Assembly (NCBI GenBank): GCA_025936115.1
Contig: JAICTZ010000027.1
Span: 26,487-90,486, forward strand
DNA: 64,000 nt
DNA from: Polyangiaceae bacterium
GTDB taxonomy: Bacteria; Myxococcota_A; Polyangia; Polyangiales; Polyangiaceae
Direction: 5' to 3'
Numbering within the stretch: position 1 is the stretch's first letter; each line of letters begins with the position of its first letter. Positions 55,685 to 64,000 of this stretch are shown one piece after another. The position numbers were made by a program, and so were the translations under genes. The notes beneath the pieces are model-generated. The model did not search any database. It worked only from the letters and a program-made list of their open reading frames with translations, and had not been told where the DNA came from.

Positions 55685-57349
55685 TCACTGTACGAGCGCG
55701 GCGCCGCCTTTTCGCGGATCGGCGGCCCCTACGACCCCGCCCGGCGTGAACGCGAGCACCTGCACGGCGCTCGTGACGTCGTTCGTGCGCACGGTTTCAC
55801 CACGCCGGGTGAGGTCCGCGCGCACAGCGCCCGCGAGGCGCTCGTCGAGCACGAGCGCGTAGTCGCTGCTCTCGAAGCGAAACCGCGGGGTTTTGACGGC
55901 CTTTTCGGGCGTCTCACCGCGCACGAGCAGCCGCAGCAGCGCGTAGGTCACGCTCGGCGGAATCGAATAGCCGCCCGAGCCGCCGAGCGCGAACGCCGGC
56001 TTGCCGCGGCGCAGCACGATAGTTGGCATCATGCTCGAGGTCGGCCGCAAGCCGGGTCGCGCACAATTCGGGGGCGAGCGCACACCGAGCGCGTCCGTCG
56101 CCGCACGCGCCGTGAAATCGTCGAGCTCGTCGTTCAAGATGATGCCGCTCGTCTCGGCGTCGATTTCAGCGCCGAAGCCCGTGTTCACGGTGGTCGTGAG
56201 CGACACGACGTTGCCATCGGCGTCCGCGACGATGAGCGCGTGCGTGCCGTGATCCTCGCCCGCGAGCGCCGGCACCGAGCGCGTCCGCTCCGCCGAAATC
56301 CCCGCTTTGCGCGCCGCGAGCCGAGCCGGCGCGTAGAGCGCGCGCATGTCGACCGGCAGCACGTCCGGATCGCCGCTGTAACGCGCCCGATCGGCGAGCG
56401 CGCCGCGCATCACCTCCGCGAGCAAGTGAAGACCGAGCCCGCTGTCGATGTCCGCGCGCACGAGCTCGTCGTGCGTGAAGCTGCCGAGCACCTCGGCGAG
56501 AAACAAACCGCCCGCCGACGGCGGCGGCATCGTTACGATTTCGTAGCCCTCCCACGCAAACCGCAGCGGCTGCCGTTCGCGCACGGTGTAGCCGCTCAGA
56601 TCCTTCGCACCGAGCGCGCCGCCGAAGCGCCGCGCCGCGGCCACGATATCATTCGCGATCGGCCCGCCGTAGAGCACTTCCGGCCCCGACGTAGCGAGCG
56701 TGTGCAGCGTGCGCGCGAGCTCAGGGCGCTGCACGCGAGCTCCAGCGAGCACGGGCGTCCGGCCATGCCAAAACTCGCGCGCGAGCGACGGCACCGTCCG
56801 GTAGCGCGGACCGTCCTTGCCGGCGAGCATCGACGCGAGGTGCGTCTCCACGGCGAAGCCGTCCCGCGCGAAGCGCTCCGCGGGCTCGACGAGCTCGGCC
56901 CAGGGCCGCTTGCCGAAGCGACGATGCAGCTCCGCGAGCCCGCGCACTTCGCCCGGGACACCGACGAGCTTGCCGCGCTCGGCATCCGGCAGCGGGCGGC
57001 GCTCGAACGCCGCCGCGTCGAGGGCTGCCGGCGCCGTCTCGCGAAAGTCGAAAACGGACACCTCGCGATCGGCGGCGCGATAGAGGAGCGCGAAACCACC
57101 GCCGCCGAGCCCGCTCGAGCTCGGTGCCACGACGCCCGCGGCGAGCGCCGCGGCGACGACTGCATCGACGGCGTTTCCGCCCCGCGCGAGCGCGGCGAGC
57201 GCCGTGCGACTCACGAGTCGACTCTCCGTTGCCGCGCCGGCGCGAGCCGGAGCGCGCGCGCCGCTCGTCCCTGGCAACGCGATGAACAGCACGCTCGTGA
57301 CGAGCGTCGCGACAGCGAGCGCCGGCATTCGCGAAAGCAGGCGCCGCAT
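55685..57349 (-). CDS. ggt: Gamma-glutamyltransferase
   Basis: The 554-residue precursor has an N-terminal signal or anchor (MPALAVATLVTSVLFIALPG). The typical N-terminal half follows (GGNAVDAVVAAALAAGVV, SSSGLGGGGFALLY, RETAPAALD, GVPGEVRGLAELHRRFGKR). The autocleavage and catalytic Thr is in EDHGTHALIVADADGNVVSL, and TTVNTGFGAEIDAETSGIIL, LNDELDDF and ALGGSGGYSIPPSV complete the small subunit. GGT cleaves glutathione and other gamma-glutamyl compounds, in the periplasm in bacteria. It is divergent from gshB, which makes glutathione; 92 bp separate the starts. Confidence 0.95.
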   Translation of the reverse strand: MRRLLSRMPALAVATLVTSVLFIALPGTSGARAPARAGAATESRLVSRTALAALARGGNAVDAVVAAALAAGVVAPSSSGLGGGGFALLYRAADREVSVFDFRETAPAALDAAAFERRPLPDAERGKLVGVPGEVRGLAELHRRFGKRPWAELVEPAERFARDGFAVETHLASMLAGKDGPRYRTVPSLAREFWHGRTPVLAGARVQRPELARTLHTLATSGPEVLYGGPIANDIVAAARRFGGALGAKDLSGYTVRERQPLRFAWEGYEIVTMPPPSAGGLFLAEVLGSFTHDELVRADIDSGLGLHLLAEVMRGALADRARYSGDPDVLPVDMRALYAPARLAARKAGISAERTRSVPALAGEDHGTHALIVADADGNVVSLTTTVNTGFGAEIDAETSGIILNDELDDFTARAATDALGVRSPPNCARPGLRPTSSMMPTIVLRRGKPAFALGGSGGYSIPPSVTYALLRLLVRGETPEKAVKTPRFRFESSDYALVLDERLAGAVRADLTRRGETVRTNDVTSAVQVLAFTPGGVVGAADPRKGGAALVQ

Positions 57350-57441
57350 CGCGCGAGAATCTAGGCTCGCCCCGCCCGATCGTCCACCCCGGCGCCACTC
57401 CCGAGATCGGGGGCAGGGTGTTACACTCCGTGCCAGCCTCC

Positions 57442-58401
57442 ATGCGCTTCCTGTTCGTGATGGACCCGGCCGAGACCATGCACCCGGCCAAAGACACGAC
57501 GTTCGCCTTCATGCGCGGCGCGCTCGCCCGACGGCACGAAACCTTTCACTGCCTGCCGCGCGACATCGCGAACGAAGGACGCACCGTCACGGCGCGCGCG
57601 CGTGGCATTCGCGTCGCCGACGCGGCGCCGCACCTCGAGCTCGCCGCCGAAACGACGCTCGACCTCGCGACGCTCGGCGCGGTCTTCATCCGCAAAGATC
57701 CGCCCTTCGACCCGCCGTACGTCCACCTCACGCACCAGCTCGACCTGGTCAAAGATCGCGTGCTCGTGGTGAACGACCCGCGCGGCTTGCGCGACGCGAA
57801 CGAGAAGCTCTTCGCGTTTCATTTCGCAGAGCACATGCCGCACTCGCGCGTGACGGCCGATCCGCGCGAAATCATCGAGTTCGTCGAGACCGTCGGCGGC
57901 AGAGCCGTGCTCAAGCCGCTCGACGGCGCCGGCGGCAGCGGTGTCGTCGTGCTCGAGCGCGGCGACAAGAACCTGCGCTCCCTCGCCGACGTCTGGACGA
58001 ACGAAGGCAAAAAGCTCGCGCTCGTCCAGGAGTACCTGCCCGCCATCCGCACGGGTGACAAACGCGTCCTCGTCCTCGACGGCAAGCCGCTCGGCGCGAT
58101 CCTGCGCGTCCCGCGCGAAGACGACGTACGCGCGAACCTGCACGTCGGCGGCCGCGCCGAAGCCACGACGCTCACACCCAAAGAGCTCGCCGCCGTGGCC
58201 GCGATCGGCCCGAAGCTCGTCCAGCACGGCCTCTTCTTCGTCGGCCTCGACTTCATCGGCGAGCGCTTGATCGAGGTCAACGTCACGAGCCCGACGGGCA
58301 TCCAAGAGCTCAGCCGCTTCGTGGGCCGTCCCGTCGAAGAGGACGTGATCGCCTGGATCGAAGAGCGCGTGCAAAAACGCCTCGCCAGCGTGCCCGTCTG
58401 A
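57442..58401 (+). CDS. gshB: Glutathione synthetase
   Basis: The 319-residue ATP-grasp enzyme joins glycine to gamma-glutamylcysteine. It begins MRFLFVMDPAETMHPAKDTT (typical 'D....I....D.T'), has FIRKDPPFDPPYVHLTHQLD, VVNDPRGLRDANEKLFAFHF, AVLKPLDGAGGSGVVVLE, VQEYLPAIRTGDKRVLVLDG, and LFFVGLDFIGERLIEVNVTS with the metal ligands. ATG 57442 is chosen since the family begins here; 57418 (GTG) would add eight residues. Neighbour ggt fits glutathione turnover. Confidence 0.96.
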   Translation: MRFLFVMDPAETMHPAKDTTFAFMRGALARRHETFHCLPRDIANEGRTVTARARGIRVADAAPHLELAAETTLDLATLGAVFIRKDPPFDPPYVHLTHQLDLVKDRVLVVNDPRGLRDANEKLFAFHFAEHMPHSRVTADPREIIEFVETVGGRAVLKPLDGAGGSGVVVLERGDKNLRSLADVWTNEGKKLALVQEYLPAIRTGDKRVLVLDGKPLGAILRVPREDDVRANLHVGGRAEATTLTPKELAAVAAIGPKLVQHGLFFVGLDFIGERLIEVNVTSPTGIQELSRFVGRPVEEDVIAWIEERVQKRLASVPV

Positions 58402-58454
58402 TTCCCGTCGCCGAAAACTTGGCCCAACAGGCGCCTGGATCGGAGCCTCGACGC

Positions 58455-58733
58455 ATGGCGACGTGCGAGGTCTGCTCGACGCTCGGAAGGGCACAAAGAG
58501 GGCTAGGGAAGCGCGTGCTCGTCGGGCATCGACTCGTCACGCTCTGCACGACGCACGCCCGCGCCGTGCCCGCCCTCCCGCAGCGCGGCGTGGAAGAGCT
58601 CCGGCGCGTCTTCCACGAACGCAAAGGCCAGCGCTCACTCATCGACCGCCGCCAGGAGCTCGACCGGCGTGTCTTTCCGGCGCGTCCCGAAGGTCGCCGT
58701 CACGGCGGCGGCCGGCGCGCGACTGACGGCTGA
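58455..58733 (+). CDS. Small Cys-motif hypothetical protein
   Basis: The 92-residue basic protein has ATCEVCSTLGRAQRG near the start and LVTLCTTHARAV at about 32, a possible CxxC...CxxH zinc site. A basic helical tail follows (VEELRRVFHERKGQRSLIDR). It resembles short myxobacterial conserved proteins I cannot name. ATG 58455 places the zinc motif at the N-terminus; the start at 58419 is also open. Confidence 0.6.
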   Translation: MATCEVCSTLGRAQRGLGKRVLVGHRLVTLCTTHARAVPALPQRGVEELRRVFHERKGQRSLIDRRQELDRRVFPARPEGRRHGGGRRATDG

Positions 58734-58773
58734 AGCGAGCCCGGCGCGCGAGCAGCGTGGCATACTCGCCGCC

Positions 58774-59649
58774 ATGGCCGATTCGGTGCGACGCGAGGAC
58801 GAGCGCCGGGCAGTGGATCCGTCGCGGCGCGTGCTCTTGGCGAGCGCAGCGGGTGCGGGTTTTGCGCTCGCGGTGAGACCCGTCGCCGCCGATACCATCA
58901 CGACGAGCAGCGACGGCCTGAGCGTCGCCGACGTGCGCATTCCGACGAGCGTGGGTGAGATCCCGGCGTATCGCGCGTACCCCGTCGACAAGACGCCGAA
59001 GAAGCACCCGCTCGTCCTCGTCGTGCACGAGATTTTCGGTGTGCACGAGCACATTCGCGACGTGTGCCGGCGCCTCGCCAAGCAGGGCTACTTCGCCGTC
59101 GCGCCCGATCTCTTTTTTCGTCAGGGCGACGTAACGAAGCTCGCGGGCATGGACGAAATCCGGAAGGTCGTGAACGCGACGCCGGACGCGCAAGTCCTCC
59201 ATGATCTCGACGCCACCGTGCGCTGGGCCGAGCACGAGCCTGCCGATCTCGGCAAACTCGCCGTCACCGGCTTTTGCTGGGGCGGCCGCACCGTTTGGCT
59301 CTACGCCGCGCACCGGAAGGACCTGAAGACGGGCGTCGCCTGGTACGGCAAGCTCACTGGCGACAAGAACGACCTCCGCCCACGCCAGCCGCTCGAGCTC
59401 GGCGCCGAGCTCAACGCGCCCGTGCTCGGCCTCTACGGCGCCAAAGATCGGTCGATCCCCCAAACGGACGTCGAGGCGATGAAGAAGCTTCTCGCCGGCG
59501 GCAACAAGGCCGCGCGCGCGAGCGAAATCGTCGTGTACCCGCAGGCGGGCCACGCCTTCCTCGCCGATTACCGCCCGAGTTACGAGCCGCAGGCGGCCGC
59601 CGACGGCTGGCAGCGCATGCTCGCTTGGTTCAAGCGGCACGGCGTCTGA
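58774..59649 (+). CDS. Dienelactone hydrolase-family protein with Tat-like signal
   Basis: The 291-residue alpha/beta hydrolase has an N-terminal SRRVLLASAAGAGFALAVRP, a twin-arginine-type signal. The domain follows: GEIPAYRAYPVDKTPKKHPL, VLVVHEIFGVHEHIRDVCRR, LAKQGYFAVAPDLFFRQGD, the nucleophile Cys in VTGFCWGGRTVWLYAA, the Asp in GLYGAKDRSIP and the His in VYPQAGHAFLADYRPSY. Cys as nucleophile matches carboxymethylenebutenolidase. In this exported form the substrate is unknown. ATG 58774 gives the signal; 58669 would prepend unconserved sequence. Confidence 0.9.
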   Translation: MADSVRREDERRAVDPSRRVLLASAAGAGFALAVRPVAADTITTSSDGLSVADVRIPTSVGEIPAYRAYPVDKTPKKHPLVLVVHEIFGVHEHIRDVCRRLAKQGYFAVAPDLFFRQGDVTKLAGMDEIRKVVNATPDAQVLHDLDATVRWAEHEPADLGKLAVTGFCWGGRTVWLYAAHRKDLKTGVAWYGKLTGDKNDLRPRQPLELGAELNAPVLGLYGAKDRSIPQTDVEAMKKLLAGGNKAARASEIVVYPQAGHAFLADYRPSYEPQAAADGWQRMLAWFKRHGV

Positions 59650-59686
59650 CTCGGCTCCACGTCTTGCAGCTCGTTGTACCGCTCCG

Positions 59687-60715
59687 ATGAAAAGTGACGC
59701 GACCTTGCTGCAACGGCGGGCGCCGCTCATCGTGGGCGCCGTGTTCGCGCTGCTCGTCGTGCTCGGGGGCGTGCTGGTCGCGCACCGGCACGCGACGTTG
59801 CCGTCAGCCGCGCCGGCACTGCACCCGCTCGCCGTCGTCCCCGCGGGGCCGGCGCTGCTCGTGAGCGTCGACGTGGCGCGGCTGCGAAAAACGCGCGCCG
59901 GTGCCGCGTTCGTCGCGAAGAGCCTCGCCGCGGTCGCACCCAAGCCCTGCGAAGCGTCGTTGCTTGGCGAAATCGACGAGCTCGCGTTCGCGATGCCGAG
60001 CGAAACGGGCGCGGATACGGCGAGCAGCGACACCTTCGCGCTGATCGCGACGGGGCGCTTTACGGCCGCGACCGTCAGCGCCTGCGCCGAGGCACGCATC
60101 CGAACGCGCGGGGCCAACGCGCTCGAGACGACGCTCGGCTCGTTCACGTCGGTGCGCGACCGGAGCCGCGCAGGTGAGCTCGCCGTCCGCGACGGGCTCT
60201 TCGTCTTGAGCAACGGCGCATACCTGCGCGAGCTCATCGACGCGGCCGACGGACACCGCGCCGACGGCACGCCCGCCGAGCACGAGCGCGACGAGCTCCA
60301 CGTCGAGCTCCGTCGTGTCACGGGCCACGGCGCGCCCGTGATCGCGACGCTCGTGTTGCCTCGGGGCTGGCTCAGCCGGACGCTCGCGGACCCGACGGCG
60401 GAACAGTCACCGCTCGCGACGATTCGCACCGCAGCGCTCCGCGCGGACGTTACGGATCAGGTCGACGTCGCGGGCCTCGTGGGTTGCGAAACTGCAGCCG
60501 CCTGTGAGCACCTCGAGCGCTTCATCGCGAATGCACGCTCCGATCTGGCGACGTTCGCGCCGGGTTTGGCCGAGATGCTCGCGCGTGTCCGCTTCGTGCG
60601 CACGGGCGCGCGCCTCGCGCTCGAAGCGCACGTGTCCGAGGCCGAGCTCGAAGCGCTCTGGACTCAGCGTGACGGCGCGCCGGACGCGGGTACGCCGCAG
60701 TCGCACGGACCGTAA
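59687..60715 (+). CDS. Hypothetical membrane-anchored protein
   Basis: The 342-residue protein has a short cytoplasmic head and one N-terminal span (APLIVGAVFALLVVLGGVLV). The rest is an extracytoplasmic domain with VVPAGPALLVSVDVARLRKT, LLGEIDELAFAMPSETGADT and VSACAEARIRTRGANALETT. The pattern of a repeated beta/alpha unit ('F.LIATGRF', 'VIATLVLPRGW', 'RADVTDQVDVAGLVGC') recalls DUF3352-like myxobacterial proteins, but this is not certain. The 3' end overlaps the convergent lipoprotein gene by 52 nt. Confidence 0.7.
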   Translation: MKSDATLLQRRAPLIVGAVFALLVVLGGVLVAHRHATLPSAAPALHPLAVVPAGPALLVSVDVARLRKTRAGAAFVAKSLAAVAPKPCEASLLGEIDELAFAMPSETGADTASSDTFALIATGRFTAATVSACAEARIRTRGANALETTLGSFTSVRDRSRAGELAVRDGLFVLSNGAYLRELIDAADGHRADGTPAEHERDELHVELRRVTGHGAPVIATLVLPRGWLSRTLADPTAEQSPLATIRTAALRADVTDQVDVAGLVGCETAAACEHLERFIANARSDLATFAPGLAEMLARVRFVRTGARLALEAHVSEAELEALWTQRDGAPDAGTPQSHGP

Positions 60716-61242
60716 CCGCTGCCGTCGGGTAAGCACGCTTGGCCGCCCGCGCACGCGGCCACGCCGACGCACGCCTGCGTCGCACCGGGCACGCACGCGT
60801 GCGGCGGGGCTTCCGCGCCGTGCGGCGCCGTCCCAGGAGCGCCACCGGGCGTCGCCAGCGCACTGGCGGTGGCCGACGCACCGGGCGTCGCGGACGCATC
60901 CGGCGCCGCCATGGCCACGCCGTCGGACCTCGGCACGTCGTGCAGCCCCAAGCAGTGCACCTGCGCGCGGCTCGTGTGTTTCTCGACGTACGTCTGCTCG
61001 ACGCCGTAGGTCTTCTGTTCGTCCCGCGCGTACAGCACCTCGAACGAGCTGCCCTTGCAGACTGTTTCCACGTTATCGAGGCACTTGGCGAGCGGCGTCC
61101 CCGGACAGGTGATGTCGTGCGAACCGTCGGGCATCCGCTGGATCTCCACGCCGGACCGCGCGCACCCCACCCCAAAAAGCACGACCAAAGCGGGCAGCCA
61201 GCCGCTCACACCACGCCGAGCCGTTCTTCGGAGTGTCACCAT
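60664..61242 (-). CDS. Hypothetical lipoprotein with Cys-rich tail
   Basis: The 192-residue lipoprotein (signal LPALVVLFGVGC) has a small N-terminal domain (MPDGSHDITCPGTPLAKCLD, VETVCKGSSFEVLYARDEQK), an Ala/Pro/Thr linker, and a tail with CVPGATQACVGVAACAGGQA and CLPDGSGYGPCDCG, a disulfide-rich motif repeated on many myxobacterial surface proteins. Function unknown. Its last 52 nt overlap the convergent gene. Confidence 0.75.
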   Translation of the reverse strand: MVTLRRTARRGVSGWLPALVVLFGVGCARSGVEIQRMPDGSHDITCPGTPLAKCLDNVETVCKGSSFEVLYARDEQKTYGVEQTYVEKHTSRAQVHCLGLHDVPRSDGVAMAAPDASATPGASATASALATPGGAPGTAPHGAEAPPHACVPGATQACVGVAACAGGQACLPDGSGYGPCDCGVPASGAPSR

Positions 61243-61324
61243 TCAGGAGCGCGCGCAGGCTAGCAGACGCGCGCCAGCGAAGCACCTGGGCAGGGCGGCT
61301 GGTCAATGCTACCGGGAGCGCAGC

Positions 61325-62665
61325 ATGAGCCGCATCTACAAGTCTTTGCCGCCGAAGGGCACGCGCCTGGGCATCGCCTTTTCGGGCGGGCTCGACACAC
61401 GCTGCGCCGTTGCCTGGCTTTCACGCCAGGGCCTGCAAATTCACGCCTACACGGCAGATCTGGCGCAACCCGACGAAAAAGATCCGGCGACGATCCCGCC
61501 CGTCGCGCTCGAGCACGGCGCCGTGGCCGCGCGCCTGGTCGACTGCCGCGAAGCGCTCGCGCGCGAAGGCATCACCGCGATTCAGTGCGGCGCCTTCCAC
61601 CTCGCGACCGCGGGCAAGAAATACTTCAACACGACGCCGCTCGGCCGCGCCGTGACCGCGACCGCCATCATTCGCGCCATGCGTGAGGACGGCGTCGACG
61701 TGTTCGGCGACGGCAGCACGCACAAGGGCAACGACATCCAGCGCTTCTACCGCTACGGCTTGCTCACGAACCCGAAGCTCATGATCTACAAGCCGTGGCT
61801 CGACCAAAAGTTCGTCGACGCCTTCGGCGGCCGCAAAGAGATGAGCGAGTACCTCGTGTCGCTCGAGCTCCCGTACACGATGAGCACGGAGAAGGCGTAC
61901 AGCACGGACTCGAACGTGCTCGGCGCGACGCACGAGGCGAAAGATCTCGAGCAGCTCGACCACGGTTTGCACATCGTGGAGCCGATCATGGGTGTTCCCC
62001 ACTGGCGAGCGGACGCTCGCATCGAGTCGGAGCGTGTCACCGTGGCGTTCGAACGCGGCCGTCCGGTCGAGCTCAACGGCAAGCGCTACGACACCGCCAT
62101 CGACATCATGCTGGAAGCCAACCGCATCGGCGGCCGCCACGGCTTCGGCACGAGCGACCAAATCGAAAATCGTGTGATCGAAGCCAAAAGCCGCGGGATT
62201 TACGAGGCGCCCGGCATGGCGCTGCTGCACGCCGCCTACGAGCGCCTGCTCTCCGCCATCCACAACGAAAACACGCTCGACCTCTACTTCACGCTCGGCC
62301 GCCGCCTCGGCCGCGTCCTCTACGAAGGCAAGTGGTTCGATCCCGAGGCCATGCTCATGAAGGACGCGCTCACACGCTGGATCGCGCCGAGCGTCACCGG
62401 CCAAGTCGAGCTCGAGCTCCGCCGCGGCGACGACTACTCGATCCTGCGCACCGAAGCCGACTTCATGACCTACGCCCCCGAAAAGCTCTCCATGGAGCGC
62501 GTCGAGGACGCCGCCTTCCAGCCGGGCGATCGCATCGGTGCACTCGAAATGCAGACGCTGCCCGTCACCGACGCGCGCGCCTTCCTCGCGCACCACCTCG
62601 CGGCCGTCGCGGAGCTCGGCCCGGGGGAAAACCCGCTGCCGGAGCTGCTCGGCAAGGGCTCCTGA
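61325..62665 (+). CDS. argG: Argininosuccinate synthase
   Basis: The 446-residue enzyme joins citrulline and aspartate with ATP in arginine synthesis. The ATP-pyrophosphatase loop is RLGIAFSGGLDTRCAVAWL. GKKYFNTTPLGRAVTATAII, DVFGDGSTHKGNDIQRFYRY, and STEKAYSTDSNVLGATHEAK follow, with SVTGQVELELRRGDDYSILR near the end. Length and motifs fit the longer ArgG subtype (about 445 residues, E. coli-like). ATG 61325 gives MSRIYKSLPPKG. argS starts 4 nt after its stop, so the two are probably co-transcribed. Confidence 0.96.
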   Translation: MSRIYKSLPPKGTRLGIAFSGGLDTRCAVAWLSRQGLQIHAYTADLAQPDEKDPATIPPVALEHGAVAARLVDCREALAREGITAIQCGAFHLATAGKKYFNTTPLGRAVTATAIIRAMREDGVDVFGDGSTHKGNDIQRFYRYGLLTNPKLMIYKPWLDQKFVDAFGGRKEMSEYLVSLELPYTMSTEKAYSTDSNVLGATHEAKDLEQLDHGLHIVEPIMGVPHWRADARIESERVTVAFERGRPVELNGKRYDTAIDIMLEANRIGGRHGFGTSDQIENRVIEAKSRGIYEAPGMALLHAAYERLLSAIHNENTLDLYFTLGRRLGRVLYEGKWFDPEAMLMKDALTRWIAPSVTGQVELELRRGDDYSILRTEADFMTYAPEKLSMERVEDAAFQPGDRIGALEMQTLPVTDARAFLAHHLAAVAELGPGENPLPELLGKGS

Positions 62666-62669
62666 GTCC

Positions 62670-63893
62670 GTGGACGCCCAACTCATCATCGCCGAACGAG
62701 TGCGCGACGCCATCGTCAAGGCGTTCGGCGCCGATTTCCGCGAAGCTGAGCCGGCCGTGCACCGCTCGAGCTTCGCCGATTACCAGGCGGACGCGGCGCT
62801 AAGGCTCGCGAAACCCCTGCGCAAACCGCCGCTCGAAATCGCGAAGACCATCGCCGAAAGCCTCGACATGTCGGGGCTCTGCGCGCCCGACGGCGTGACG
62901 GTCTCACCGCCCGGCTTCGTGAACGTCACGCTCGGCCGCGCATGGCTCGAAGCCGCGCTGACCCAAGTCGCGCGCGATCCACGCGCCGGCGCGGCCCAGC
63001 TCCAAAAGCCCGAGACGGTCGTCATCGATTACTCGGGGCCCAACATGGCCAAGGAGATGCACGTCGGTCACATCCGGAGCACCGTGATCGGCGACGCGCT
63101 CGCCCGCACGCTGAGCTTCTTGGGCCAGCGCGTGATCCGCCAAAATCACGTCGGCGACTGGGGCACGCCGTTCGGCATGCTGCTCGAGCACTTGGCCGAC
63201 GTGGGTGCCGATCAGGCGGCGAGCGAGCTCTCGATGGGCTCGCTCAATCAATTTTATCAAGCCGCGCGCCAGAAGTTCGACGGCGATCCCGCGTTCGCCG
63301 ACCGCGCGCGGCGGCGCGTCGTCTTGCTCCAGAGCGGCGACGCCGAAACGCTCGCGCAGTGGAAGACGTTCGTGAACGCGTCGCTCGGTTACTTTTCGAC
63401 GCTGTACGCGCGCCTCGGGGTGCTCTTGGAAGCGGGCGACGTGCGCGGCGAGAGCTTTTACAACGCCATGCTGCCCGGCGTCGCCGAGGAGCTCGAACGG
63501 CAGGGGATCGCGCGCATCGACGCGGGCGCGCTCTGCGTCTTTCTGGACGAATTCAAGGGCCGCGACGGCGCGCCCGTGCCGCTCATCGTGCGCAAGCAGG
63601 ACGGCGGGTTCGGCTACGCCGCCACGGACCTCGCGGGCATCCGCTTTCGCACGCAAGAGCTCGGCGCGACGCGCTTGCTCTACGTGACGGGATCGCCGCA
63701 GCAGCAGCACTTCGCGATGGTGTTCGCCACGGCCAAGCGCGCCGGCTTCTTGCCGGCTCCCGCTCGCGCCGAGCACGTGATGTTCGGCTCGATCCTCGGC
63801 CCCGACAAGAAGATGTTCAAGACGCGCTCGGGCGAAAACGTGCGGCTCGCCGAGCTCCTCGACGAAGCCGTAGAGCGCGCGCGTCGCGTGGAG
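62670..63893 (+). CDS. argS: Arginyl-tRNA synthetase, N-terminal two thirds (cut at a junction)
   Basis: From GTG 62670 the frame encodes the N-terminal additional domain, then the class I active site: YSGPNMAKEMHVGHIRSTVI (HIGH type), HVGDWGTPFGMLLEHL, PLIVRKQDGGFGYAATDLAG, GATRLLYVTGSPQQQHFAMV, and AEHVMFGSILGPDKKMFKTR (KMSK-like). It still matches at VRLAELLDEAVERA, but beyond about 63880-63893 the sequence loses ArgRS character. The C-terminal anticodon-binding domain (about 200 residues) is missing from the window. See the inverted fragment that follows. Confidence 0.9.
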
Positions 63894-64000
63894 CGTGCCG
63901 AAGCGGTGGCGCGCGGCGGCGAGATCGGTCGTGTCGTAGCCGTACCCGCCGTCCTGCTTGCGCACGATGAGCGGGAGCGGCTCGCCGGTCTTGCCGGTGA
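63870..64000 (-). pseudogene. Inverted fragment of a second ArgRS-coding sequence
   Basis: Read on the minus strand from 64000, this segment encodes TGKTGEPLPLIVRKQDGGYG, YDTTDLAAARHRF and LHATRALY, clearly the ArgRS region that the plus-strand argS has at about 63575-63685 (PLIVRKQDGGFGYAATDLAG...LGATRLLY). It is not an exact copy; both residues and bases differ. So a different argS runs leftward into this point and stops. It is either an inversion boundary or a chimeric join. Confidence 0.8.

Noticed and set aside
62904..63965. Long minus-strand frame opposite argS taken as a second complete ArgRS
   Set aside because: Only its first 32 or so codons match ArgRS; the rest is the antisense shadow of the plus-strand argS.

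Overview
The window is uniformly GC-rich. It carries many lipoproteins with long Gly/Ser/Thr stalks, one protein with a MYXO-CTERM-like tail, a very long CtpI-like P-type ATPase, an ECF42/DGPF pair and a PhaR-type regulator. Together these suggest a myxobacterium (Myxococcota), most likely a Polyangiales/Sorangium-type genome; that placement is inference. I saw no rRNA, tRNA, CRISPR array or insertion sequence with an intact transposase.

Layout. 0-10 kb: nadA, a large hairpin, an expansin-like lipoprotein, a DGPF protein with its ECF42 sigma factor, a membrane sulfatase/phosphoethanolamine transferase-like enzyme, a PAP2 phosphatase and a prolyl oligopeptidase. 10-15.5 kb: an operon (LppC-like lipoprotein, tsaE, mlaE), an orphan b-type cytochrome subunit, a DUF6941-like protein and a MYXO-CTERM-like protein. 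15.5-20.1 kb: four PLP aminotransferases in two divergent pairs, including ilvE. 20-31.4 kb: a hybrid histidine kinase, a 1475-residue P-type ATPase joined by an ATGA overlap to proline iminopeptidase, an SseB-like protein, an acyltransferase and an RHH/PIN toxin-antitoxin pair. 31.7-39.5 kb: a beta-helix lipoprotein, a truncated LysR gene, a ferritin-like lipoprotein, a PDZ/NuoH-like fusion, PhaR and an ECF sigma/anti-sigma pair. 39.5-47.4 kb: a minus-strand block of cell-envelope genes (RCC1-like lipoprotein, HEAT protein, two paralogous beta-barrels) next to a 1026-residue secreted protein.

47.4-53.45 kb is the accessory region. It holds a degenerate 42-bp tandem repeat array, an unknown helical protein, a HerA-like ATPase gene broken by two compensating frameshifts, a lower-GC two-gene cassette (OLD/AAA-type ATPase plus DUF4276/Toprim-like protein) that looks like an anti-phage defence module, and a heavily decayed RhuM-type relic. 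This is the best candidate for an under-described system, and it sits in decayed DNA typical of a defence or mobility hot spot.

53.45-64 kb returns to core genes: a DUF3095 protein, a tail-anchored basic protein, divergent ggt and gshB (glutathione use and synthesis), a dienelactone hydrolase-like enzyme, argG and the 5' part of argS. At about 63.87-63.89 kb the argS reading stops matching its family. The last ~110 bases instead encode, on the minus strand, a different ArgRS segment, so either an inversion breakpoint or an assembly chimera lies at the window edge.
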